Of a stretch of DNA of 44,830 nucleotides, positions 7,708 to 14,422 are shown one piece after another (the stretch's first letter is position 1; each line of letters starts with the position of its first letter). The translations under genes were made by a program, and so were the position numbers. Source of the stretch: Acidimicrobiaceae bacterium (lineage in GTDB: Bacteria; Actinomycetota; Acidimicrobiia; Acidimicrobiales; RAAP-2); NCBI GenBank assembly GCA_027449885.1, contig DAIDKS010000023.1:1-44830 (forward strand), written 5' to 3'. The notes under the pieces are model-generated. The model saw only the letters and a list, made by a program, of their open reading frames with translations, had not been told where the DNA came from and did not search any database.

Positions 7708-8893
7708 GGTGGAGGCTCCCGATCTCGTCGTCGCGGTAGCCGACGCCCCGGAGGACCTCGGCGGTGTGCTCCCCCAGCCGCGGGGGTGGCCCGGGGGGCG
7801 CCAGCGCGGCGCCGTCGACGCGGACCCCGCTGCCGACGACCGCGACCGTGGCGCGCTCGGGCAGTCCGAGCGGGATCTCGTGGACCAGGCCGCGCCCGCG
7901 CACCTGCTCGTGCTCGAGCACCTCGGGCAGCGAGAGGACCCGCCCGGCGGGCACGCTCGCCGCGGCGAGGTCCTCCTCCCACTCCCGGGCGCTGCGCGAG
8001 GCGAGGGTCGCCTCCATCTCGGCCGTGAGCTCGGCGCGATGCGCCTTGCGCAGCTCGCGCGTCGCGAAGCGGGGGTCCTCGAGCAGGTCGGGTCGGCCGA
8101 GCACGGCGCAGACCGACGCGAACTGGTACTGGGCGTTGGCGGCGATGTTGAGGAGTCCGTCGCCGGTGTGGAAGGTGCCCGAGGGCGCCGAGGCCGCGTT
8201 GTCGTTGCCGAGGCGACCCGTGTAGTGGTGGGTGATGAGGGTCTCCGAGACGACCCAGCCCATGGCGGTGATCGCGACGTCGAGCATCGAGACGTCGAGG
8301 AAGGCCCCCACGCCCTCACGGGCCGCGCGCACCAGGGCCGCGGCGATGGCCATCGCCGCGGCGTAGCCCCCGAGGGTGTCGCAGACCGGGAAGCCGATCC
8401 GCGTCGGCTCCCCGGAGGGGAGTCCGGTGACGTCGTTCATCCCCGAGAGCCCCTGGATGATCTGGTCGAACGCGGGCCGATCCGACAGTGGTCCCTCCGC
8501 CCCGAAGCCCGACACCGCGCAGTAGACGAGTCGGGGGTTGATCTCGGCGAGCCGCGCGGGCCCGAAGCCGAGCCGGGCGAGCACGCCCGGACGCATGTTC
8601 TCGACGAGGACGTCGGCCCCCGCCACGAGACGCTCGAGGGCCTCGCGTCCCGCGGGGCTCTTGAGGTCGAGGACGAGGGAGCGCTTGCCCGCGTTCTGGG
8701 CGACGAAGGCCGCCCCCATCGCCTCGGATCGGAGGTACCCGTCGTCACCCATGTCGCGCGCGAGGTCCCCGGTCCCGGGGATCTCGATCTTCACGACATC
8801 GGCACCGAAGAGTGCCAGTTGGTAGGCGGCGAAGGGGCCCGCCAGGACGGTCGTGACGTCCAACACCTTCACGCCGTTCAGCAAACTCGACAT
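7691..8893 (-). CDS. CaiB/BaiF family III CoA-transferase
   Basis: A 400-residue class III CoA-transferase that would move CoA from a donor such as succinyl-CoA to a carboxylic acid. The N-terminal block LNGVKVLDVTTVLAGPFAAYQLALFGADVVKIE and NKRSL-like block (NAGKRSLVLDLKSP) are characteristic. ADVLVENMRPGVLARLGFG follows. The catalytic aspartate is D143 in RPAFDQIIQG, the position that forms the acyl anhydride in formyl-CoA transferase. It lies directly before the HMG-CoA-lyase-like gene, echoing succinyl-CoA:citramalate CoA-transferase/citramalyl-CoA lyase pairs known from the 3-hydroxypropionate cycle. Substrate is inferred only. Confidence 0.85.
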   Translation of the reverse strand: MSSLLNGVKVLDVTTVLAGPFAAYQLALFGADVVKIEIPGTGDLARDMGDDGYLRSEAMGAAFVAQNAGKRSLVLDLKSPAGREALERLVAGADVLVENMRPGVLARLGFGPARLAEINPRLVYCAVSGFGAEGPLSDRPAFDQIIQGLSGMNDVTGLPSGEPTRIGFPVCDTLGGYAAAMAIAAALVRAAREGVGAFLDVSMLDVAITAMGWVVSETLITHHYTGRLGNDNAASAPSGTFHTGDGLLNIAANAQYQFASVCAVLGRPDLLEDPRFATRELRKAHRAELTAEMEATLASRSAREWEEDLAAASVPAGRVLSLPEVLEHEQVRGRGLVHEIPLGLPERATVAVVGSGVRVDGAALAPPGPPPRLGEHTAEVLRGVGYRDDEIGSLHHDHTH

Positions 8894-8979
8894 CCTCGTC
8901 CGACTCCATTTCGCGATGGCGGGCCCCTGGGGCCCGACCCTGGTCGTGCGCGACTCGTCCTCCCGACGGCCCGGGAGGG

Positions 8980-9015
8980 GTGAGCCCCCGCGGCCCGAGG
9001 GCCGCGGGGGCTCAC
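8980..9015 (-). terminator. 17-bp perfect GC-rich hairpin after the substrate-binding-protein gene
   Basis: The arms 8980-8996 (GTGAGCCCCCGCGGCCC) and 8999-9015 are exact inverted repeats with a two-base nominal loop, so the real loop is probably four bases (8996-8999). It starts 12 bases downstream of the substrate-binding-protein stop. There is no U-tract, as is common in GC-rich actinobacteria. It may terminate or attenuate transcription, or protect the 3' end of the upstream message, before the CoA-transferase gene 86 bases on. Confidence 0.6.
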
Positions 9016-9026
9016 GATCAGGCGGC

Positions 9027-10319
9027 TCAGCCCTCCTTCGCCACGACCTGCGCCAGCTGCTGCGGCGTGACGTAGGTCCGGACCACGTTGTTCAGCTTCG
9101 AGTCGAAGCCGACCATCTGGAAGCCGCTAAACACGTTGTGGTACTTGTTGAAGTCGTCGTTCCCACCCGCGCCGTTGTAGTTGATCTTCTTGTGGTGCTT
9201 GAGAAGAGTCACGCACTGCGTGTAGGTCGAGCACACCGTTCCCGGCGGGTCCGAGACCAGCATCACGTCCTTCACCCAGACCTTCGGATTCGTCGAGTTC
9301 GCCATGGTCATGGCCAGCGAGGCGATGACGATGGAGTCGTAGAAGTTGAAGCTCGTGGGCAGGATGGACGTCGTACGCCAGACGCTCTGGTAGTCCGACA
9401 GGAAGTGGTTGTACGCGTTGTCCGCCGTCGTCGGCGTCGCCGGCAGCGCCGCCGTCAGGTTGGTCGACGCGGCCGACCCGAAGGACTGCGCGTAGGACCC
9501 CTGCGGGGCCGACTGCAGGTCGTCGCCGACCCACTGGGCGGCCGTCGTGTAGCCGAGCTGCTGGGCGTCACCGAACAGCGTCGCCGCTGTCTGGGTGTCC
9601 ATCGAGTCGAAGATCACCTTGGGGTTGCCCGCGAAGGCCTGGGTGAGCTCCGAGCTGTACGAGGACTGCCCCGGCGTCAGCGTGATGTTCTGCTGGATCG
9701 TCCCACCGAGGGCCTTGAAGGCCTTCATGAGTGGCGGCACGAAGCCCTGCGAGTTCGCCGAGTTGTCGAACATGAGCGACGCCGTCTTCCAGCCGTGGCT
9801 GATCGCGTAGTACGCCATGGCGATCGCCTCGGTCGAGTCCGACGCCGTCGTGCGGAACACGTACGGCTTGTTCATGTTGTCCAGGTTCGACAGTCCGCCG
9901 ACCATGAAGTCGACGACGTTGTTCGGCTGGAACTGGTTGATCACGGCCTCGATCGTGGGCGAGAACGGCCCGACGATGAAGGTGGGGTGACTGAGCATCA
10001 GCTTGCGGAAGGCCGGCAAGGTGTCGACCGAGTCCGCCGAGTCGTCGACCGTGGCCGACGTCAACATGTGCCCGAGCACGCCGCCACCGTGGTTCACCTC
10101 GTAGATGCCCACCTTGATGCCGTGCATGCCCCACGCCGACAGGATGGACTTCGTGCCGGTGTACGGCAAGATCGACCCCACGGTCAGCGGCTTCGGCTTG
10201 CCCGACGCACTCGCCGGCACCGTCATCAGCCCCGCCGTCGCGAGCGACGCCACCGCCGCCAGCGACACCGCGACGCGTCCGGTTCCCCGACCCCGGGACA
10301 ACCGCCTCTTTCGTATCAT
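9027..10319 (-). CDS. branched-chain amino acid-type ABC transporter substrate-binding protein
   Basis: A 430-residue periplasmic-binding-protein type I (Peripla_BP_6/LivK-like) receptor. It has a basic N-terminus, a hydrophobic segment (VAVSLAAVASLATAGLMTV) and a likely signal-peptidase cut after ASA near residue 39. The mature start LTVGSILPYTG is typical of the family. There is no lipobox cysteine, which is unusual for a binding protein in a monoderm. Blocks such as FIVGPFSPTIEAVINQF and SHGWKTASLMFDNSANSQGF are the usual inter-lobe segments. It lies 71 bases downstream of livF in the liv transporter cluster and has its own GAGGGGGG ribosome-binding site. LivK-type receptors also bind amides, aromatics and organic acids. 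Confidence 0.87.
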   Translation of the reverse strand: MIRKRRLSRGRGTGRVAVSLAAVASLATAGLMTVPASASGKPKPLTVGSILPYTGTKSILSAWGMHGIKVGIYEVNHGGGVLGHMLTSATVDDSADSVDTLPAFRKLMLSHPTFIVGPFSPTIEAVINQFQPNNVVDFMVGGLSNLDNMNKPYVFRTTASDSTEAIAMAYYAISHGWKTASLMFDNSANSQGFVPPLMKAFKALGGTIQQNITLTPGQSSYSSELTQAFAGNPKVIFDSMDTQTAATLFGDAQQLGYTTAAQWVGDDLQSAPQGSYAQSFGSAASTNLTAALPATPTTADNAYNHFLSDYQSVWRTTSILPTSFNFYDSIVIASLAMTMANSTNPKVWVKDVMLVSDPPGTVCSTYTQCVTLLKHHKKINYNGAGGNDDFNKYHNVFSGFQMVGFDSKLNNVVRTYVTPQQLAQVVAKEG

Positions 10320-10390
10320 CAGGTACCCCCCTCTTTCTTCCTGCTTCGCGGCCGCGGGTCCATCCCGCGACGACGATCGTGAGACTCTGG

Positions 10391-11107
10391 TCAGTGATCG
10401 GCCCCGGCGCGACCGAGGAAGATCGCCGCGAGGTCGAGTGATGCGATGTCCGCCGCCGTGCCGTGCACGTGATTCGAACCGGCGACGAAGATGTGGACGA
10501 ACGTCGCGTGCTTGAGGGCTCGCTCGACGTTCTGCTCCACGACGAGGACCCCGGTCCCCGTCTGGGCGATGCCCTCGATCTGGTTCCAGACGACGTCGGT
10601 GTAGGCGGGCGAGAGCCCGGCCGTCGGCTCGTCGAGCACGATCACCGTGGGCTCGACCATGAGCGCGCGGGCGATGGCGAGGAGGTTCTGCTGGCCCCCC
10701 GAGAGGTTGCCCGCCCGCTTCTCGGTCGCCTTGCTCAGGTCCTTGAAGATCGAGAGCACGTACTCCATGCGCGCCGCGGTGTCGCCCTTCGAGGCGTAGC
10801 CGCCGACGTCGAGGTTCTCGCGCACCGTGAGGGTCTTGAAGACGTTGTCGTTCTGGGGCACGTAGACCAACCCGTGCCGGGGCATCTGGTGCGGCGGCAT
10901 GCGGGTGATGTCCTGGTCGCCCAGGGTGATCCGGCCGTTGGTCGCGCGCAGGATGCCCACGACGGTCTTCGCGAACGTCGACTTGCCGGCCCCGTTCGGC
11001 CCGATGATGGTCGTCACCGCCCCGGCGTCGACCGACAGCGAGATGTCGTTGATGATGGGCGTGCGGCCGTATCCGGCCGTCACGTTCTCAGCCGTGAGTA
11101 CTGGCAT
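10391..11107 (-). CDS. livF: HAAT-family ABC transporter ATP-binding protein (LivF-like)
   Basis: A 238-residue cytoplasmic ATPase. It has Walker A GPNGAGKST (about residues 37-45), Q-loop YVPQNDNVF, ABC signature LSGGQQNLLAIARAL, and Walker B VIVLDEPTAGLSP, with a H-loop-region VVEQNVERAL. The EQN form and short length place it with LivF rather than LivG. The start overlaps livG by 20 bases, so it is translationally coupled. It pairs with LivG to energise the LivH/LivM permease. Confidence 0.9.
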   Translation of the reverse strand: MPVLTAENVTAGYGRTPIINDISLSVDAGAVTTIIGPNGAGKSTFAKTVVGILRATNGRITLGDQDITRMPPHQMPRHGLVYVPQNDNVFKTLTVRENLDVGGYASKGDTAARMEYVLSIFKDLSKATEKRAGNLSGGQQNLLAIARALMVEPTVIVLDEPTAGLSPAYTDVVWNQIEGIAQTGTGVLVVEQNVERALKHATFVHIFVAGSNHVHGTAADIASLDLAAIFLGRAGADH

Positions 11108-11903
11108 TGATCACCTCACCTAGGTAGGCCTGGACGACGTCCTGGTTCGCCCGCAGGTCGCTGAGCTTGCCGGTGGCGAGCGTGCGGCCCTCGGCGAGGA
11201 CGATGACGTGGTCGCAGATCTTCTCCACGACGTTGAGATTGTGCTCGACCATGAGGACGGTCACCCCGCTCGCCTTGAGGTCGAGGATGTACTCCCCGAT
11301 CCGGTCGATGAGGGCGGGGTTGACGCCCGCCATCGGCTCGTCGAGCAGGAGGACCTTCGGCTGCGCCATGACCGCACGGGCGATCTCGAGGAGCTTCTTC
11401 TGCCCGCCAGAGAGCTCGCGGGCGCGGTTGTCCCGCAGGTCGTAGAGGCCGTAGGTCTTCAGGGTCTCGAGGGCCCGCTCGACGTTCTCGCGCTCCTCGC
11501 GTCGCACCGCGAGGGGGCGGAAGAAGATGTTGAAGAGTGACTCACCGGCCTGGTGCTTCGGGGCGACGAGCAGGTTCTCGAGGACCGTCAGCCCACCGAG
11601 TTCGCGCGAGAGCTGGAAGGAGCGCATGAGGCCCCGCCGGGCGATCTTGTGGCTCGGCCAGTTGGTGACGTCGGTGCCCACCAGCTGCATGCGGCCGCTG
11701 TCGCTGGGCATCATTCCCGACAGGAGGTTGACGACGGTCGTCTTCCCGGCGCCGTTCGGTCCGATGAGGGCGGTGATCTGCCCCTGGGGGACGTCGAAGG
11801 TGGCGCCGGCGACCGCGAGCACGCCCTGGAAGGCCTTCTTCAGGTCCTGGCACTGCAACGCGTAGACGGGTGCCCCCGTGGTCGGTGTCACGTTGTCACT
11901 CAC
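11088..11903 (-). CDS. livG: HAAT-family ABC transporter ATP-binding protein (LivG-like)
   Basis: A 271-residue ATPase. It has Walker A GPNGAGKTT, the LivG-type insertion (SHKIARRGLMRSFQLSRELGG), signature LSGGQKKLLEIARAV, Walker B VLLLDEPMAGVNP, and H-loop VEHNLNVV. The VEHN motif and the additional segment between Walker A and signature distinguish LivG from LivF. The GTG start overlaps the end of livM by 8 bases. It is part of the five-gene uptake system in this array. Confidence 0.9.
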   Translation of the reverse strand: MSDNVTPTTGAPVYALQCQDLKKAFQGVLAVAGATFDVPQGQITALIGPNGAGKTTVVNLLSGMMPSDSGRMQLVGTDVTNWPSHKIARRGLMRSFQLSRELGGLTVLENLLVAPKHQAGESLFNIFFRPLAVRREERENVERALETLKTYGLYDLRDNRARELSGGQKKLLEIARAVMAQPKVLLLDEPMAGVNPALIDRIGEYILDLKASGVTVLMVEHNLNVVEKICDHVIVLAEGRTLATGKLSDLRANQDVVQAYLGEVINASTHG

Positions 11904-12921
11904 CGCTCTTCCCCTGTCCCTCGGACGCGGTCGTCAGCTGGCGGCCGCGACCCCGGGCCCGATCCGCGAGCATGCCGGCGCTCTTGCGCACCCGCTCGGG
12001 GACGACGCCCTGGGGACGGAACCAGAGCATGACCATCAGCAGGACGCCGACGACCATCGTGTCGATGTACTCGATGAGCCCCGGGTGCCCCGGGATCTCG
12101 GGCAGGAAGGCCGGCAGGTGGATGAGGAGCGTCTCCACCAGCAGGGCCCCCACCAGCATGCCGACGTTGTTGCCGACGCCGCCGACGATGATGACCGCGA
12201 AGACCACGAAGGTCTCCCCGGGCAGCCAGGCCGTGGGGTTGAAGGAGCCCCCGAACTGGATGATGAGCCCGCCACCGACACCGGCGTAGAAGGCCCCGAT
12301 GATCATCGAGGTCAGCTTGTAGCCGAAGGGGTTCTTCCCCAGCGCCCCGGCCACCCCGTCGTCGTCGCGAATCGCTCGGAAGGTGCGCCCCAGGGGCGAG
12401 TTCATGATCCGGCTCATGATGAACCACATGAGCAGGGCGACCAGTCCGGTGACGACGGCGAAGAACGGGATGAACGAGTTCGTCGTCAGGTGGAAGATCC
12501 CGGCCATCGGCTGGGGGACGTTGTAGAGGCCGTCCGCCCCGTTGAAGAGGGGCACGTAGTTGTTGATCACGTCGTAGAGGACGAGCGACAGCGACACCAG
12601 CACCATCGCGAGGTAGTCCGTGCGCAGTCGCCGCAGGGCGATCAACGCGACGAGCACCGCGACGGCCGACGCGACCAATCCCCCCAGCAGGAGGTTGAAG
12701 GGGAACGGCAACCCCCAGCCCATGATGTACTGCTGGCCGGTCCCCGCCGAGTTCGGGAGGCTCGCCGCACCGGTCACGTACGCGCCGATGGCGACGAAGC
12801 CGATGTAGGCGAAGTTGAGGATCCCGGTCTCCCCGTACTGGATGTTCAGCCCCATCGCGAGGATGAAGTAGTCGAACAGGAAGAAGACCAGGGTGAAGAC
12901 GTAGTACCAGAACGCCGACAT
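11896..12921 (-). CDS. livM: HAAT-family ABC transporter permease (LivM-like)
   Basis: A 341-residue integral membrane protein with about 8-10 hydrophobic segments. LivM-type motifs are NIQYGETGILNFAYIGFVAIGAY near the N-terminus, LRTDYLAMVLVSLSLVLYDVINN in the middle, and the EAA-like loop RTFRAIRDDDGVAGALGKNPFGYKL followed by FYAGVGGGLI. The C-terminal FRPQGVVPERVR is the usual end of the family. It follows livH by 3 bases. With LivH it forms the transmembrane channel. Confidence 0.9.
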   Translation of the reverse strand: MSAFWYYVFTLVFFLFDYFILAMGLNIQYGETGILNFAYIGFVAIGAYVTGAASLPNSAGTGQQYIMGWGLPFPFNLLLGGLVASAVAVLVALIALRRLRTDYLAMVLVSLSLVLYDVINNYVPLFNGADGLYNVPQPMAGIFHLTTNSFIPFFAVVTGLVALLMWFIMSRIMNSPLGRTFRAIRDDDGVAGALGKNPFGYKLTSMIIGAFYAGVGGGLIIQFGGSFNPTAWLPGETFVVFAVIIVGGVGNNVGMLVGALLVETLLIHLPAFLPEIPGHPGLIEYIDTMVVGVLLMVMLWFRPQGVVPERVRKSAGMLADRARGRGRQLTTASEGQGKSGE

Positions 12922-12924
12922 GGG

Positions 12925-13800
12925 CTATCCCTTCGGTCGCGAGAAGAGGCCGTTCGGCCGGAACAGGAGGGTGAGGATGAGGATCACGAAGGCCACGTCC
13001 AGCTTGTAGGCCGGGTTGATGAAGGCCGCTGAGATCTCCGTCGCCATCCCGATGATGACGGCGCCGGCCATCGCGCCGTAGATGCTCCCGACCCCGCCGA
13101 CGATCACCGCCGCGAAGATCACGAAGAGGAAGAGCTCACCGGCGGCCGGCGTGATGTTGCCCTCCGAGATGCCGAGGACGGCGCCCGCGAGACCGGAGAG
13201 CGTCCCCGAGAGGAACCAGGTGATCGTCGTGATCCGCCGGGTGTCGATGCCACTCGTCATGGCGAGGGTCGTGTTGTCGGACATCGCCCGCATCGACTTG
13301 CCGAGGCGCGTCGTCTTCAGCATCACGGCGACACCGACCATGACCACGACCGAGATGGCCATGACGAGGAGCTGGTCGCGCGTGAGGAGGAACGGGCCGA
13401 TCTTCACGACGCGCTCGATGGGCATCGCGTAGGCCCGCACGTCCGGTCCCCAGATGGAGTAGACGACGTTCAAGATGATGAGCGAGAGACCGAAGGTCAC
13501 GATCATCACGTAGAAGGTCTTCGAGAATCGCCGGGCGAACCGGCTGAAGAGCAGGTGGTTGATGATCACCGCGAGGACGCCCATCAACAGCGACCCGCAC
13601 ACCGTCGCGATCCACACGTTCCAGTGGAAGAACTCGGCGTTGAAGACGTACGTGAAGTACGCGCCCAGCGCCATGAAGTCCCCGTAGGCGAAGTTGATGT
13701 AGTTCGTGATGCCGAACTGCAAGCTCAACCCCACCGCCGCGATCGCGAGTACGGACGCCGTCACGAAGCCGAAGCCCACGGACAGCCAGAAGAGCGTCAC
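12925..13800 (-). CDS. livH: HAAT-family ABC transporter permease (LivH-like)
   Basis: A permease of 291 residues, the usual LivH length. Signature FGITNYINFAYGDFMALGAYFTYV lies near residues 30-53, with the loop LGKSMRAMSDNTTLAMTSGIDTRRI and the C-terminal FRPNGLFSRPKG. The start is placed at GTG 13800, just behind a run of seven G that can act as ribosome-binding site. The frame also opens at TTG 13863, but that codon lies inside the predicted promoter, upstream of the expected transcription start. The added N-terminus would also be polar (ARGGKWGG), unlike the family. It is the first gene of the minus-strand catabolic array. Confidence 0.88.
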   Translation of the reverse strand: MTLFWLSVGFGFVTASVLAIAAVGLSLQFGITNYINFAYGDFMALGAYFTYVFNAEFFHWNVWIATVCGSLLMGVLAVIINHLLFSRFARRFSKTFYVMIVTFGLSLIILNVVYSIWGPDVRAYAMPIERVVKIGPFLLTRDQLLVMAISVVVMVGVAVMLKTTRLGKSMRAMSDNTTLAMTSGIDTRRITTITWFLSGTLSGLAGAVLGISEGNITPAAGELFLFVIFAAVIVGGVGSIYGAMAGAVIIGMATEISAAFINPAYKLDVAFVILILTLLFRPNGLFSRPKG

Positions 13801-13853
13801 TACTCCCCCCCATTTCCCCCCTCGTGCGACGAACGTCGACACGAATCTGAGAG

Positions 13854-13882
13854 TTTCTATCAAATAGGTCCCCCTACGTCAA
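13854..13882 (-). promoter_or_regulatory. promoter of the liv catabolic array
   Basis: On the minus strand, TTGACG (13882-13877) and TAGAAA (13859-13854) are separated by exactly 17 bases, a good match to a housekeeping -35/-10 pair. Transcription would begin near 13847, leaving a leader of about 45 bases before the livH GTG at 13800. No experimental support is available. Confidence 0.55.
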
Positions 13883-13916
13883 GGACTTCGATAGAAATGT
13901 GGACGTCGTCCTATCA
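13854..13916. promoter_or_regulatory. candidate operator: CTATC/GATAG repeats at the livH promoter
   Basis: TTTCTATC (13854-13861) and GATAGAAA (13890-13897) are a perfect 8-bp inverted repeat whose centres are 36 bp apart, bracketing the -35 box. CTATCAAATAG (13857-13867) is a smaller palindrome on the -10/spacer. A further CTATCA lies at 13911-13916. These A/T-rich words stand out in very GC-rich DNA. The IclR regulator of the same array is the obvious candidate binder, but this is inferred. Confidence 0.45.
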
Positions 13917-14072
13917 GACGCCGGCGTTCAACGGTGTTCACCCTCAGAAATCTCATGGGTCGAGAGGCCGAGGGACGTGACGTCCCGAGCACTACTCAGA
14001 GGTAAGCCCTCATCACGAGTGGTCGTCGCTCGCGGACGACGGGGGCGCCGGTCGACGGCGACCTCTCAGGAA

Positions 14073-14405
14073 TCAGCTCGCCGAGAGGGCGGCGAGGACG
14101 GCCGCGCGGGCGTCCCCCTCGGCGTCGAGGTGCAGGGCGATCTTCATGATGCCGAGCTGACGCACCATGCCGTCGCCCACGTGGTGGGCGACGACGGCCT
14201 GGACCTCGTGGTCGAGGAGGAAGCGAGCGACCCGGGCGTGGTGACGCGCCGAGCTGCCCTCGTCGTGTCGGACGCTCCAGTCGACCTGGTGCTCCTCCCA
14301 GGAGCGGACCTCCCCACCCTCGACGTCGACGACGGCGAGGCGGTCGGCGCGACCCCACCGGGGGTCGACGGTTCCATCGGGCAGGACGGGCACGCACGCG
14401 ATCAC
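14073..14405 (-). CDS. NifX/NifB-type dinitrogenase iron-molybdenum cofactor-binding domain protein
   Basis: A small 110-residue protein of the Nitro_FeMo-Co fold (IACVPVLPDGTVDPRWGRADRLAVVDVEGGEV, then VAHHVGDGMVRQLG near residue 75). Such stand-alone domains occur widely outside nitrogen fixation and may bind metal clusters, but no nif gene is visible here. The start is GTG 14405, which lies 6 bases after a TACGAT -10-like box, indicating a leaderless message. It follows ettA by 17 bases on the same strand, so read-through is possible. The frame is open further upstream, but that part has an antisense composition and lies within ettA. The biological role is not known. Confidence 0.72.
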   Translation of the reverse strand: MIACVPVLPDGTVDPRWGRADRLAVVDVEGGEVRSWEEHQVDWSVRHDEGSSARHHARVARFLLDHEVQAVVAHHVGDGMVRQLGIMKIALHLDAEGDARAAVLAALSAS

Positions 14406-14411
14406 CCGTCC

Positions 14412-14417
14412 ATCGTA
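14412..14417 (-). promoter_or_regulatory. -10 box of the NifX-like gene (leaderless type)
   Basis: TACGAT on the minus strand ends 6 bases before the GTG at 14405, so transcription should begin at or beside the start codon. No clear -35. Confidence 0.5.
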
Positions 14418-14422
14418 GGCCC

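Larger units (their letters stand above)
13801..14072. other. intergenic region between livH and the NifX-like gene
   Basis: About 270 bases. The first 120 hold the livH leader, promoter and operator-like repeats. From about 13920 to 14072 no convincing gene, RNA or hairpin was recognised. It has lower GC than its surroundings, as expected for a regulatory region. Confidence 0.5.

Noticed and set aside
7708..8319. 587-residue version of the HMG-CoA-lyase-like protein
   Set aside because: The N-terminal 200 residues are a frame-shifted shadow of the CoA-transferase gene, which is intact. The ATG at 7707 gives a protein that begins at the family's first strand.
13801..13863. Longer livH starting at TTG 13863
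   Set aside because: The TTG lies upstream of the predicted transcription start, overlaps the -10 box, has no ribosome-binding site, and adds a polar N-terminus not typical of LivH.
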